Below, piece after piece: positions 42,001 through 50,585 of a stretch of 64,000 nt of DNA. The DNA is from a virus: the IMG/VR virus record IMGVR_UViG_3300032334_000335, positions 22,556 through 86,555 of that record. The stretch is one strand, 5' to 3'. A model generated the notes under the pieces. The model ran no database searches. It was given only the letters and a program-made list of their open reading frames with translations, and was not told the DNA's origin. The position numbers and the translations under genes are program-made. How positions within the stretch are numbered: position 1 is the stretch's first letter; each line of letters starts with the position of its first letter.

Positions 42001-45000
42001 ATCCTTGACGGTCGATAAATCGTGTTTTTCCGTTATCGAAATATGTTCCTAAAGTTGTATCAAGTCTGCATGACAACGCAAACGGAGTATTCTTAGCACC
42101 TATTACAATCTTTTCAGTATTTGCACTTACAGAGATACTTTGACCAAAATATTCGTTAGGATATATTTCAAAACTTTCAAGTTTTTGTTTTAGTCTATAT
42201 GAAAGATCTGCATATCCGTCTGTTCGGAAAACATATGCACTTCCCTGATTCTGGAAATTAATATCAGCTTTCGGACTAGTTACTGCGAGAGTTGATCCGC
42301 TATAATCAAGATCCAACGCCCACCCAAACTGATCACCTGAGCTTATGTTTTCAGAAGTTCCTAAATCGCTTATATCAGACAACGCACCGTTGTTGATAGT
42401 TTGTTTTAAATCGTATGTACCATAACTGCTTCTTTGATAAACAAAAACTTTGCCGGATGCAGTCGATGTGCTATCGCCGACATTTTGCCAAGGTAGGCCA
42501 GCATCTGGCATTTCGTTGTAGCTTCGTGTTGTAGAATCTGGAATTTCTGCTGTTCGTTGTACTAACGTATGATAGAAATCTTGATACTTTACAGTATCTC
42601 CCTCAACATACTCGACATCCGGTCTCCACAAACCTCGATAGTTATTAAAATATTGACCATCGCTGTTAGGTACACCAACTGCCAAGATGCTACCATCTCG
42701 ATTCATAGCTAGACTAAAACCAAACTCGTCACCTTGTTTAACCTGTTCTGCTAACTGCGATGGATCTAATAATCCAGCAGATAATTGTAATAGTGTTGAT
42801 CCGTCATCCTCTAATGATAAAACCTGAGGCAACGAACACTGTGTGGCAACAGGATCTAGTTGTTTCCATTCATTAGAGTTTATATTAATAGTACTGCCAT
42901 CTCCGGTAGTATCGTTTTGAGCTTGCCATAAACTTGAGTTATGCCATACTATTGCACCAGCAGGATATTTTACTGATCCAGTATTATCATATACTCCCAT
43001 GTAGTTTTGATTTTCAATATGTCTCCAGGCAGGAGGAACTGATGTTGAAATCAAAGTATGATAACTGCTGTCATCAATACCAATGTCAGTAAGGTCGATT
43101 AATCTACCTGCTGCGACAGCTTCTGTTGGATGAATAGCATCATATGCTGTTGCCGCCAGAGATATAACTGTTGCACTCCATCTAACAACATAGAACACAG
43201 TTCCTATATCAGGCGGTGGAGGGCTTGTTGCTGTAGATACAAACTGTCCAGACAATGTGCCGTTCTGATAACTCATTGCTTGGCCTTGGTATAGACCGTG
43301 TGGTTCTGTAAAGACCACAGCATCGTATGAAACACCATGTTGGATCTGTGATCCACTGAAAGTAACCACTACTTCTTGTGCGTTTTGAGTTCCAAGATAG
43401 TTATAAAGATAAACTCTACCAGTTGTATGATATGATCCAATAGCAGAAACAGCAAGATAATAATCAAGACTTGATTGGCCAATAGCTATCGCTGAGCCAA
43501 AACGTTCGTTGGCTTCTGGTCTCGGACTTACGAAAGAATCTCTAATAACCCACTGCTGGTCGCTGTATTCATATATAGAAATCATTCCTTGCTCTGTAAA
43601 CCCATCGGATCTACCTACTGGAGTTGCCGGAATTGATTCTGCTGCTGCCCATTTTTGTGATGCAATATCAATAGTACTATCGTTCAACTGAATAACGTAC
43701 CCAGTTCCTGGTAATACAGTTACAGCGGCAACTGCTTTGAAACTTTGTCCTTCAACATAAGTTTTCCCCGATGTGCCTGCTGCTTGATTCCATTTTGACT
43801 GTGATGTGCTTCCTAAAGAAACTATCTTGTAATATCTTCCAGGCACTATAGATGACAGATATACCGGACTTAGGTTGAATGTAGTATCTTCAAGAGCTTT
43901 CCAAAGTTTTCCAGAATATTCAACAATATCCCCTGCCAGATAAGTGGTACCAGGGTTGTATATGCCTTTGTAGTTATTACGAATACCGCTGGCTAATGGA
44001 GAGGCAATAACTAAGAATCTATTGTCAGGAGAAACTGCAAGTTTCATTCCAAACGATCCTATTACGTTTGTTTCAAATCCGGCAGGTGGTGGTATGATCT
44101 GTTTAAGTGATAGTCCTGTATCCGATTCAATGTAAGACATTACATAACCGGATTTAGGCATACTAACAATAGTCTGCTTCAATGCAGAAATATATACTAC
44201 CGCGGTGCCAGTAGATAACGGGGCTGTTATTCCGTAATCTGATATCAGTCTATTGCTAAACTGTTTCTTCTTTTCAACCACTTCCCATAAATCAGCACCT
44301 GCATTGTCAACCCACATTCTTGAATTATTTTTTAATAATGCACCTGCTTCTGGGTTGATTGCTTGATATGATTCAAATCTGCAATCAGTAAATGTATGAA
44401 GATTTATAATGGTGCTGCTATCAAAGCCTGGTTCTTGTGCTGTGGCAGATACTTCTACACTTACTGTGTTAGAAGTCACTGCGGTTATCTTGAAAAATCC
44501 TGTAAGATTAATAACATTTTTTATTCCGATAATGTCGTCTACTTGAAGAGAATGTCGACGTGAAAGTGTTATTTCAACTGTGGTTAAAACTTTTGATACA
44601 GCAGTTACTAACAGCAACGGTGATTCATTAAATCTTAACACCGACCACGAAGGCGTATCGAATGTTACCCAAACATGATCGTTTTCAGTAAAGTTAACAA
44701 TATCTAAAGCAAGTATACTGTCTCTAGTTGCAACAGAAAATGCCACGTGATCAGATTTTACATAACCCGATGTTCTATTTGGCTCAGCATCATACGATGT
44801 AGGATTGACATTCGTATCAAAAGGTAAATCTTTTATTGTAAAATTAGATTCGGTTAATCTATAATATTGATCTGTAGTTGTACCACCAACCGATGGAACT
44901 ATCAGCATTAGTTGCGGATTAAGTGCAAACTTGGATTTGCTAACTTCAAACTCAATTTCTTTTAACTGATCAATTCCGCCAACTTGCCCAACACGGAACG

Positions 45001-48000
45001 CCCATTCTTCATTTAATACTATACTTGCATCGTCTGCTCGACTCAGCTTATTGAATATTTTTGTAATGGCATTTGATGTGCCTTTTTCTCTAACAAATCC
45101 TTGATATAACTGGAACTGTGTTATCGGATCTTCTGCAAGATTCTGCAGATATTCTCTAGTTTGATAACCAATAGCGTGACGTGCTAGGGAACGTTGGTCT
45201 TCACCAATACCTTCCGATGATACATTATAATAATCTTCTATCTGATTAATTTTATAATCAAAGTTAGAGATAAGTTGTTTTTCTGGGGTGGAATCTAGTT
45301 TTGACCAATAATCATTATTGAATGTTTCTGATCCTAACTGATTAATCAAACTAGTCCAGTTATATGATTTATAAGAAACAATATCGCCAAGTTTGTAATC
45401 AGTAAACGGTTGCCATACTTGTATGTTTACATTGTCAAATAAGAATCCAGGACTGGTATAATCACCGTCCCAATCAACTGTACGGAATCCCTGTGTCTTA
45501 ATTCTTTCTTGTCTATAACCAGTGATTTTATCATAGATAATATCATTGAAAACTGTTCTATCAGAAAACACACTAACATGTTCTTTTAATACAAAATAAA
45601 GTTTTAGATAATAGATGCCTTCAGTTGTATTAGTTGTTTCAATTGTGACATTCTGAAAGGTTCTATTAACATTGATAAATTTAGAGTTTAATGTTTGGCC
45701 ATCGGCTCTTAGAACTTGATAGTCGTAGAATCCGTCAAGAATATTATCAGCTACTCCAATACTGATGTTGACATTAAGTTTTTCAGCGGCTGGGCTTAGT
45801 GTTAGCAACGATCCTATTGACCAACTATGTTTGGTCCAGAACATAAATTCTTTGGCACTAGTTAACCAGTCTTGCGGTGATTGTGTTACAGTATCGTATC
45901 TGTCAAATATAAAACCAACTGACTGTAGATACTTCTGATACCCTAACAAGAAGTCAACTACTGCTTGAATAGAAGGTAACTTTGTTCCGTAGCTGATTTG
46001 TTTTACTTTTAATGTGTTAAAGTTTCTTCTATAAGATGCTTCAACTGCACCCACGATCGGTAGTTTTCCAAGTTTTTGCCACATTGTGGTATCAAAGAAA
46101 TCACCGCTATTATGAGTTTTTATACTTCTGTAATAGTCGTTACCGTAGCTTACTACTTGACCGTTATTATAAGTTTTGTTTGTGGTCCAATATAAAAATC
46201 CTTCGCTGACTCCTCCGACAGAAATTATCGGATCTCTCTGATTTACAAGTGCATCAAAATAGTTAAAATACGGATGAATGTCATCATAGCCTGTTAGTAT
46301 CCAACCGCCTTCTGTTTTTTCTAGAATAATTCCGCTGTAGGCAATACTAGAAATAGGTGAACTTACATTAAAAATAATGTCGTAGTTTTCAGGGGGGACA
46401 TAAACACTGCTGCTAGTTGATTTTGGACTCTTACTATCTAACAGATATTTTTGATTTGTTTTATCAACAAATCCTGATAATCTACTAGACAACGCAACGT
46501 CGAGGTTTTCAATCTTGGCCTGTACTGATGCAACTGTTAATCCCTTAGACTTGGCATATGAAACCAAATATAGCACTAGACCTGTGGCTTGTTTTCCGCC
46601 GCTGTCAGGAATATTAATTCTATCTAGGGTTTGGAATTGATTAGTAGTAGAGTCTACGATCTGACCGATTTTATTAACCACTGTCTGAGATCTGTCAAAG
46701 TTATCTGAAATAAACTCAAATGGTTTCATTAAGCACATTGCCATAGATACTGCAAATGGCCATTCGCTTGATGATCTCCAACCGTATTCAACTGGTGATA
46801 CATCACCTAATACAAAACTGCCTTTGTTGTTTACTAAAGTGAAGTTTCCTGCTAGACCAGAATCTAACGGGCTTAATAGTTTGCCGTCGCCGTCTACTGG
46901 AATATGACTTAAAATAGTCGGACGCTTGTAACGATCGTATGTTCCTGCGTTAGTGCCACGTTTGATAATACCGTCGCGAAGATCTTCCCATAGCAATAGG
47001 TTACCTCGTGTATATGGTGCAGCACCGTACTCAGCATCCCACCAATCGGGTTTCTCGCTGAATCCAAGCATTTCCCAAGGACAACGATGTGGACGATCAG
47101 TATCGTAAAAATATTGATATACTCCTCTCCACCAACCAGGCAAGTTTTCTGTGCCCGTAGGATCAGTCATGTTGCTGTAGGTATATGTGAAGGAGTTCTC
47201 ACTGTCAAAGTAAGTATTCTCTGTATAGTTTATATTGGTATTTCTAATCCATTTTAGAAATTCTTGTATAACTACAGAATCTAGTTGAGATTTTTTATAT
47301 GTTCCATAACCGTTGTAACCGCCGACCATTGAATCAATATCAAAAATTCCAGTATCGTATTCTTGTTTAATATTATTGTAAATTCTGTATTCTAACTCTA
47401 ATAATAAATCATCTCTAAAATCTCTATACGCAGGAGTGATGCTACCATCATGTCCTTGTATTACTAGTTTAGGTTCAACGTAAGTGTCATCTAAGAACAT
47501 ACTCGGAGTGTATTTTTTATACATTCCTAGTGATGTAGGAGTAGGAGGAATATGATTAGATGCTGTTGATACATACTCTCTAATCTGGAGTTTATCACCT
47601 TCGACTAATACTGTAGACGAGGTTAATATTACAAAACCAAAAGTATCATTAAACTTATAATCTCTTCCGTGAAGTTTTTGTACATCGTTAACATAAACAT
47701 ATACCGCTCTTCGGCTGAGCTCATTTAAACTAAATTTTTCAGATAGAGCATATGTAGTAATGCCTGTATCTTCAACAATATAATCAATAGAAGTATATGC
47801 ACCGCTACCAATCATGTCCGAATCAGAGAATGGGCTAGATGTTGTTTTTGTCTTTGTTAAATCATTGATAATATCGTCTACCATATCTGGGACAACATCA
47901 TTAAAATCTATTTCGGTCGCTCTAGCTATAAAATTATTTTTAAAATCTGTATAAGATTTTTTAGCATACTGTATAGCTTTAACTATGTTATTCTGCTTAT

Positions 48001-50581
48001 CGCATAACAGACTGATAGATATTGGAGCTAGACCGGAATGTCTTAGGAATCGTTTTGCATATTTTTGATACTGATCTAAATCTCTTAGATTTGACGAGCC
48101 AGGAATTACTCCTGATAATCTGTTATCAAACTCAACTGCAGAGTTAATATGATCGATAGCTTGCCCTAAGGTAAAGGATTCTAGTTTTTCATTTAAAGGA
48201 TTTTTTTCCAGGCCGACTGGTATTTCATAATATCCAGTGTGTGGTTCTAAATCTGTTATTAGCTTGATCGAAACAACATCTGCTTCTGCAAATGTTATGT
48301 TATTGAATGTAAAAATTCCACCAGATCTAACATACGAATCATTGATCTTTGTACCGTTCAAATAAAAGTTTATATCAATAGCACTGTCATCTGTAACCTG
48401 TGACCAATCAATTATCGTAGTTGTGATCTTATTGGTAGCTGTTTCAATCACTGTGCTATCAACCAAAGGCTGCACATATGTTCCGTCTAGAGGAATCCAC
48501 CCATTAGAATACTCATTGATTACATTTATTTTGTAGTATCCTACAGAAATATATTTGCTTAAAACTGTCTGCCCCTGATTATATAGGAAAGAATCAATTT
48601 CCCAATCCCAGTTAAAAAGAATGTCGCCGACGTTGTCGATGTTAAGATGACTTATACTAAAACCTAACTGACTATCAGCTATGCTGTTTCCAATTTTATA
48701 ACTAAAAAGTTTTGTTCCTAAAAATGTACTAACAGGATATAAGTCCTGATCTGAAAAACTAACTTCATCAGAATCAAAGGCATCAAACAATGGAGCTTGT
48801 TGTACGGTATTTTTAACCTGGCTTTTCTTCCAGGCTGTTCCGTTAAAGTGGAACATATATCCCGCATTCTTTGTTCCTCGACGCACTAATACACCGTTAC
48901 CGATAACTGTTTCTGAATCTGTAGATTCTTTTAAACTTATCTGTCTTCTGTTATTATGTGTAATAAATGTAACAACGTAGATTTTATTGTTTGCTAATGT
49001 GTCAGTGTCTCCGACAACAAGAATACGTGCTCCGTCAAATAACTCTTCACCGTCAATGTTGTATCCGGTACTTCCTTCTATTGTTGAAAACACATCAGAT
49101 GTAAAATCATCAATGTAATCTACATCGTCTTTGGCAATCGACCCGTGATTAAACAACTGAATATTTGAAATAAATTCAATAATAGGTCTTTTTGCTCTAG
49201 CAGTTTCTGTTGCTGGAAAATCTTGTCCTCGTTGATTGAATGCATATTCTAATACAGATTTGTGAAACCATCTGTTATATCGACTCCATGGATTTCTATC
49301 AACACTTGATCGATTAATCGTTAGATAATCTTTCTGTCCCGGATATGCTGCTGCATCATCAAAAGGCTGTGTATCAAATCCTTCGTTATCAAAAGATACT
49401 TCTGGTGCTTCTGAGATAAGGACAGGAACAACTAGTTCAGAAAATTTTGTAAGAGTGATCTCTTTACCTACGCCCTCAACTAACCATGTTTCATTTGCAT
49501 ACTTTGAAGGAACTACCTTGCCTAAAAATTCTACAACTAGTCCGTTGGTAAATGTAATACCATTGCTGCTGGTGTATTGACTTTTTCCTAGAATCTCTTT
49601 TGTTACATTAATACTTGTATTCGATTCAATGTTTGCTATAATAAATCTGCCAAACTTGTTAGGATCAACAATACTTTGATAGAATAAAATGTCTGGGGAG
49701 TCGTAGGGAACTTTAAAAGTAACTGTGCCTTTTTGTATACCGTTATTTGTAACTCCGATATTATAATCAAGAGCAGTCGCTGATGCTGAAACATTTTCAA
49801 TAAACTCCCAGTTCTCTGAGTTTAAATCAATAGTACTACCATCTAATGGTAATATTGTTTTTTTAGCTCTCCACAGCTTATTGTCATAGACAACCACTTG
49901 CCCGGCAGTGTACGTCAAAGTTTCATTGAACATTAACGAGCCAGTGTCATAACCTGTTCTAATAACAAATCCCTCGTTGGGAACATCTACATTAAATTTG
50001 TATGTCTGACCTCTGTATAGAATTAGTGCCGGATTATTTGTTGCTCCGTCGGGAGTAAACACAAAAGAGTTTAGTCCTAATGAAACCTTATAAGAACTGA
50101 TAACTGATGCTGCTTGTCCGCTTACTGAAACTGCCGGTGGGCCTTCTGGGATCCAATAATATTCTCGGTAGTTAACAAACTTATCCCAATCAATAGGAGG
50201 GTTCCAAGAATAATGCGTTTGAGATGTAACCAGTGCATCTCTCTCTTCGGTATTTCCAAAGAATTTTATTTGATTTTTAAAATCTAAGTAATCATAAAAA
50301 GAATCTATCTTTCCATTTTCTTTAGAAACAACTCCAGGTTCTAACTGATATCTACTTCTTAAAGTGTTATCTGAGTCAAGATAAACATCCTTTCCTCGAT
50401 AAGTTTTACCGTATCGACGACCGACATATCCAACATTTTTTTGAAGGACGCCGGGTTGTATTAAAGGATCAACAACACCAGATAAAAATTTATCATTTGT
50501 ATCTGTTCTAAAAACTGTAGGGAGTAGATCTACAGCTTGTCTTAATGGTAATCCGCTTTGTGGAAACTTTTTATCTGCCAT
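36092..50581 (-). CDS. Giant 4829-residue baseplate/tail structural protein in the gp7 position
   Basis: One uninterrupted frame of 14,490 bases. In gene order it follows gp6, where T4 has gp7 (about 1,030 residues), so it may be a vastly enlarged gp7 equivalent; the homology is not shown. The N-terminus (LPLRQAVDLLPTVFRTDTND, then IDWDKFVNYREYYW) resembles a conserved structural protein of T4-like marine phages. About seven short modules with the pattern Y-x2-G-x-V-x-Y-x2-x-LW-x-A recur, at about residues 219, 1462, 1719, 2199, 2523, 2645 and 3960. Between about 2165 and 2925 there are six FG-GAP-like repeats such as GDEFGFSLAMNRDGSILAVG and GDQFGWALDLDYSGSTLAVT. Around 3300-3800 there are G-x-G-Y-x3-P repeats, and from about 4100 repeats of VNG and DYxV type. 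No ribosome site precedes the ATG, which lies 4 bases after the gp6 stop, so it is probably coupled to it. Confidence 0.85.
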   Translation of the reverse strand: MADKKFPQSGLPLRQAVDLLPTVFRTDTNDKFLSGVVDPLIQPGVLQKNVGYVGRRYGKTYRGKDVYLDSDNTLRSRYQLEPGVVSKENGKIDSFYDYLDFKNQIKFFGNTEERDALVTSQTHYSWNPPIDWDKFVNYREYYWIPEGPPAVSVSGQAASVISSYKVSLGLNSFVFTPDGATNNPALILYRGQTYKFNVDVPNEGFVIRTGYDTGSLMFNETLTYTAGQVVVYDNKLWRAKKTILPLDGSTIDLNSENWEFIENVSASATALDYNIGVTNNGIQKGTVTFKVPYDSPDILFYQSIVDPNKFGRFIIANIESNTSINVTKEILGKSQYTSSNGITFTNGLVVEFLGKVVPSKYANETWLVEGVGKEITLTKFSELVVPVLISEAPEVSFDNEGFDTQPFDDAAAYPGQKDYLTINRSSVDRNPWSRYNRWFHKSVLEYAFNQRGQDFPATETARAKRPIIEFISNIQLFNHGSIAKDDVDYIDDFTSDVFSTIEGSTGYNIDGEELFDGARILVVGDTDTLANNKIYVVTFITHNNRRQISLKESTDSETVIGNGVLVRRGTKNAGYMFHFNGTAWKKSQVKNTVQQAPLFDAFDSDEVSFSDQDLYPVSTFLGTKLFSYKIGNSIADSQLGFSISHLNIDNVGDILFNWDWEIDSFLYNQGQTVLSKYISVGYYKINVINEYSNGWIPLDGTYVQPLVDSTVIETATNKITTTIIDWSQVTDDSAIDINFYLNGTKINDSYVRSGGIFTFNNITFAEADVVSIKLITDLEPHTGYYEIPVGLEKNPLNEKLESFTLGQAIDHINSAVEFDNRLSGVIPGSSNLRDLDQYQKYAKRFLRHSGLAPISISLLCDKQNNIVKAIQYAKKSYTDFKNNFIARATEIDFNDVVPDMVDDIINDLTKTKTTSSPFSDSDMIGSGAYTSIDYIVEDTGITTYALSEKFSLNELSRRAVYVYVNDVQKLHGRDYKFNDTFGFVILTSSTVLVEGDKLQIREYVSTASNHIPPTPTSLGMYKKYTPSMFLDDTYVEPKLVIQGHDGSITPAYRDFRDDLLLELEYRIYNNIKQEYDTGIFDIDSMVGGYNGYGTYKKSQLDSVVIQEFLKWIRNTNINYTENTYFDSENSFTYTYSNMTDPTGTENLPGWWRGVYQYFYDTDRPHRCPWEMLGFSEKPDWWDAEYGAAPYTRGNLLLWEDLRDGIIKRGTNAGTYDRYKRPTILSHIPVDGDGKLLSPLDSGLAGNFTLVNNKGSFVLGDVSPVEYGWRSSSEWPFAVSMAMCLMKPFEFISDNFDRSQTVVNKIGQIVDSTTNQFQTLDRINIPDSGGKQATGLVLYLVSYAKSKGLTVASVQAKIENLDVALSSRLSGFVDKTNQKYLLDSKSPKSTSSSVYVPPENYDIIFNVSSPISSIAYSGIILEKTEGGWILTGYDDIHPYFNYFDALVNQRDPIISVGGVSEGFLYWTTNKTYNNGQVVSYGNDYYRSIKTHNSGDFFDTTMWQKLGKLPIVGAVEASYRRNFNTLKVKQISYGTKLPSIQAVVDFLLGYQKYLQSVGFIFDRYDTVTQSPQDWLTSAKEFMFWTKHSWSIGSLLTLSPAAEKLNVNISIGVADNILDGFYDYQVLRADGQTLNSKFINVNRTFQNVTIETTNTTEGIYYLKLYFVLKEHVSVFSDRTVFNDIIYDKITGYRQERIKTQGFRTVDWDGDYTSPGFLFDNVNIQVWQPFTDYKLGDIVSYKSYNWTSLINQLGSETFNNDYWSKLDSTPEKQLISNFDYKINQIEDYYNVSSEGIGEDQRSLARHAIGYQTREYLQNLAEDPITQFQLYQGFVREKGTSNAITKIFNKLSRADDASIVLNEEWAFRVGQVGGIDQLKEIEFEVSKSKFALNPQLMLIVPSVGGTTTDQYYRLTESNFTIKDLPFDTNVNPTSYDAEPNRTSGYVKSDHVAFSVATRDSILALDIVNFTENDHVWVTFDTPSWSVLRFNESPLLLVTAVSKVLTTVEITLSRRHSLQVDDIIGIKNVINLTGFFKITAVTSNTVSVEVSATAQEPGFDSSTIINLHTFTDCRFESYQAINPEAGALLKNNSRMWVDNAGADLWEVVEKKKQFSNRLISDYGITAPLSTGTAVVYISALKQTIVSMPKSGYVMSYIESDTGLSLKQIIPPPAGFETNVIGSFGMKLAVSPDNRFLVIASPLASGIRNNYKGIYNPGTTYLAGDIVEYSGKLWKALEDTTFNLSPVYLSSIVPGRYYKIVSLGSTSQSKWNQAAGTSGKTYVEGQSFKAVAAVTVLPGTGYVIQLNDSTIDIASQKWAAAESIPATPVGRSDGFTEQGMISIYEYSDQQWVIRDSFVSPRPEANERFGSAIAIGQSSLDYYLAVSAIGSYHTTGRVYLYNYLGTQNAQEVVVTFSGSQIQHGVSYDAVVFTEPHGLYQGQAMSYQNGTLSGQFVSTATSPPPPDIGTVFYVVRWSATVISLAATAYDAIHPTEAVAAGRLIDLTDIGIDDSSYHTLISTSVPPAWRHIENQNYMGVYDNTGSVKYPAGAIVWHNSSLWQAQNDTTGDGSTININSNEWKQLDPVATQCSLPQVLSLEDDGSTLLQLSAGLLDPSQLAEQVKQGDEFGFSLAMNRDGSILAVGVPNSDGQYFNNYRGLWRPDVEYVEGDTVKYQDFYHTLVQRTAEIPDSTTRSYNEMPDAGLPWQNVGDSTSTASGKVFVYQRSSYGTYDLKQTINNGALSDISDLGTSENISSGDQFGWALDLDYSGSTLAVTSPKADINFQNQGSAYVFRTDGYADLSYRLKQKLESFEIYPNEYFGQSISVSANTEKIVIGAKNTPFALSCRLDTTLGTYFDNGKTRFIDRQGFAGAVYVFEIKDSVYFLTEKLETELSPFESFGYSVDCTDSVIVVGSPDYQTPVSNSTGVSYTDGKVGNVRLFKKDTGVESWETIAEQKPVVDISKIKSVSLYDNIKNEKIQDIDYIDPAKLKILNSAETEIKFKTPYDPAVYTIGTDSQVVEPTQAWAEKNVGQLWWDISTAKWNYYEQGTQAYRTGNWGVLAEGASIDIYEWIETPLLPNEWSALADTNEGIVEGISGQPLHPNNDVYTVKVLYNAVTGQPTSTLYYYWVKNKVIVPTSADNRSISAASVASLISNPSGSGIAFIAFIDTDKFLAYNFPNVLSDTALINIEYKKNNKPLNLVHNEYQLLTEGVADSLPSAKLENKWLDSLVGYDTAGNRVPDPALPAKQKYGLLFRPRQSMFVDRLPILKTVVGKINTVLLEEPFADTISFENLNLVDSQPNSLLNLYDIEVDTYIDLTTVGTNRIKQAKLRANIVDGQIDTIDIVDAGFGYKPKELFNQEVPNVYKGPPIVVSGDGVNASAICHMDGQGRITAVSITNRGRNYTTATATVRNFSVLVNIDSTANNFWSIYAWDDVRGVFFRSKSQAYDTTKYWELTDWWKSGYSITSRIIKEIANVTEEETITVLLGDLIKIKEYGTGGWAIFQKTSETGATFIDRYSMVAREKGTINIKSTLYQTASAGIGYDTAQSFDTGFYDIENSKEMRNIFAAVKNDIFVGEYAVEWNNLFFSSIRYVFAEQQYVDWAFKTSFLNAVHNVGPLVEKLNYKNDNLLSFQEYINEVKPYRTTVREYVSRYNTIEPTNTAVGDFDLPPTYSTVDGKVVPVTSRNDIIGNYPWKLWSDNHGYSVTSIELFSKGEDYNAPPTVIITSVDGNGKGATAQAFISNGFVSGIKVLTPGAGYTVAPTITLVGGNSSGSATAMAVAIIGDSKARTFSLSMKLDRITKDGLYSSFTQSQRFVATGATGSFTLSYAPNRNKSKITVIKNNRILLGSEYSISLYTEMSDTYRQLKGKLILVDAPAKNDVIEITYEKNDSLLDSVNRIQKFYNPSSSMIGNDLSQLMTGIDFGGVQIQGTTFDVTGGWDALPWFTDSWDSVESSSDFYYVMDIDSSADSTTAYKKGSVIKYSNRLYRAIKKTADSAGNVILPLTENNWQDYWEDFNIVLPYTPPEGQQITVYIKRVGQLSAVRIDDPNYQQTEWDSSSAINPYAEMPTFIANGTSNIIEITQYVELNNGDTLIFRPLESDGSVTILDPNLLDTRLSGGTLSAIQGAYQTANGLSAEDIVVDGDKFVSPDQVPAPEENVPGQVLDSVSIKVFHSTRFGVAPLQSRIAVASGGKIFSIGLNVLESQSVLVYVDKVKRNTGTDPLDYSVNLRTLSVEFVTAPTAGSIVEIISIGVGGVSLLDYQEFEADGETGLFLTKANYADTSSIFVTVNGEYQDIGFIDSTGVIDTEGKVLVQFGIKPNNRDIIKIISLGSSGNTDTSSIPIVRVNQQSFTYRGTERRFGLDNFVTLATASAVESMIVQINNVALIGVDTLYSTYDGTVNEFVLGLDPVEPPGTILPTNIFVYVNDELRTFVQDYVYDGTTKVLTIEPSILNHGDIIKITNNFRTQYYVDGNDIVIDDSISLTTGDDVQVTWFGEYPSMKIVSDEFTGGKVQYQLAHEPVNISYVWVYKNGNRLTQDLDYSVSLPRSVVYLKDTTTVNDKIKIVLFGSEIYRAPSGYEIFKDMLNIYQYKRYSINEVSLAQPLNYYDTSMVVNNAAELPDPIPSRNIPGIISIAGEKIEYMSKVDNTLSQLRRGVAGTPIGNSYNTGTLIANSSSSEVIPYNENQERTDFVSDGSSLLIGPLDFIPQKRIDSLGATVEFTYTDTIPEGFYPCDTVEVFVAGKRLFKDPISIYNQTLGAASPAADEVREADFSVDGSTNYIRLTNKFDAGTRITIIRKTGRVWYNLGTDTTLTGVTLLENTTPQAIFIAQRTTKLPE

Positions 50582-50585
50582 GGTG

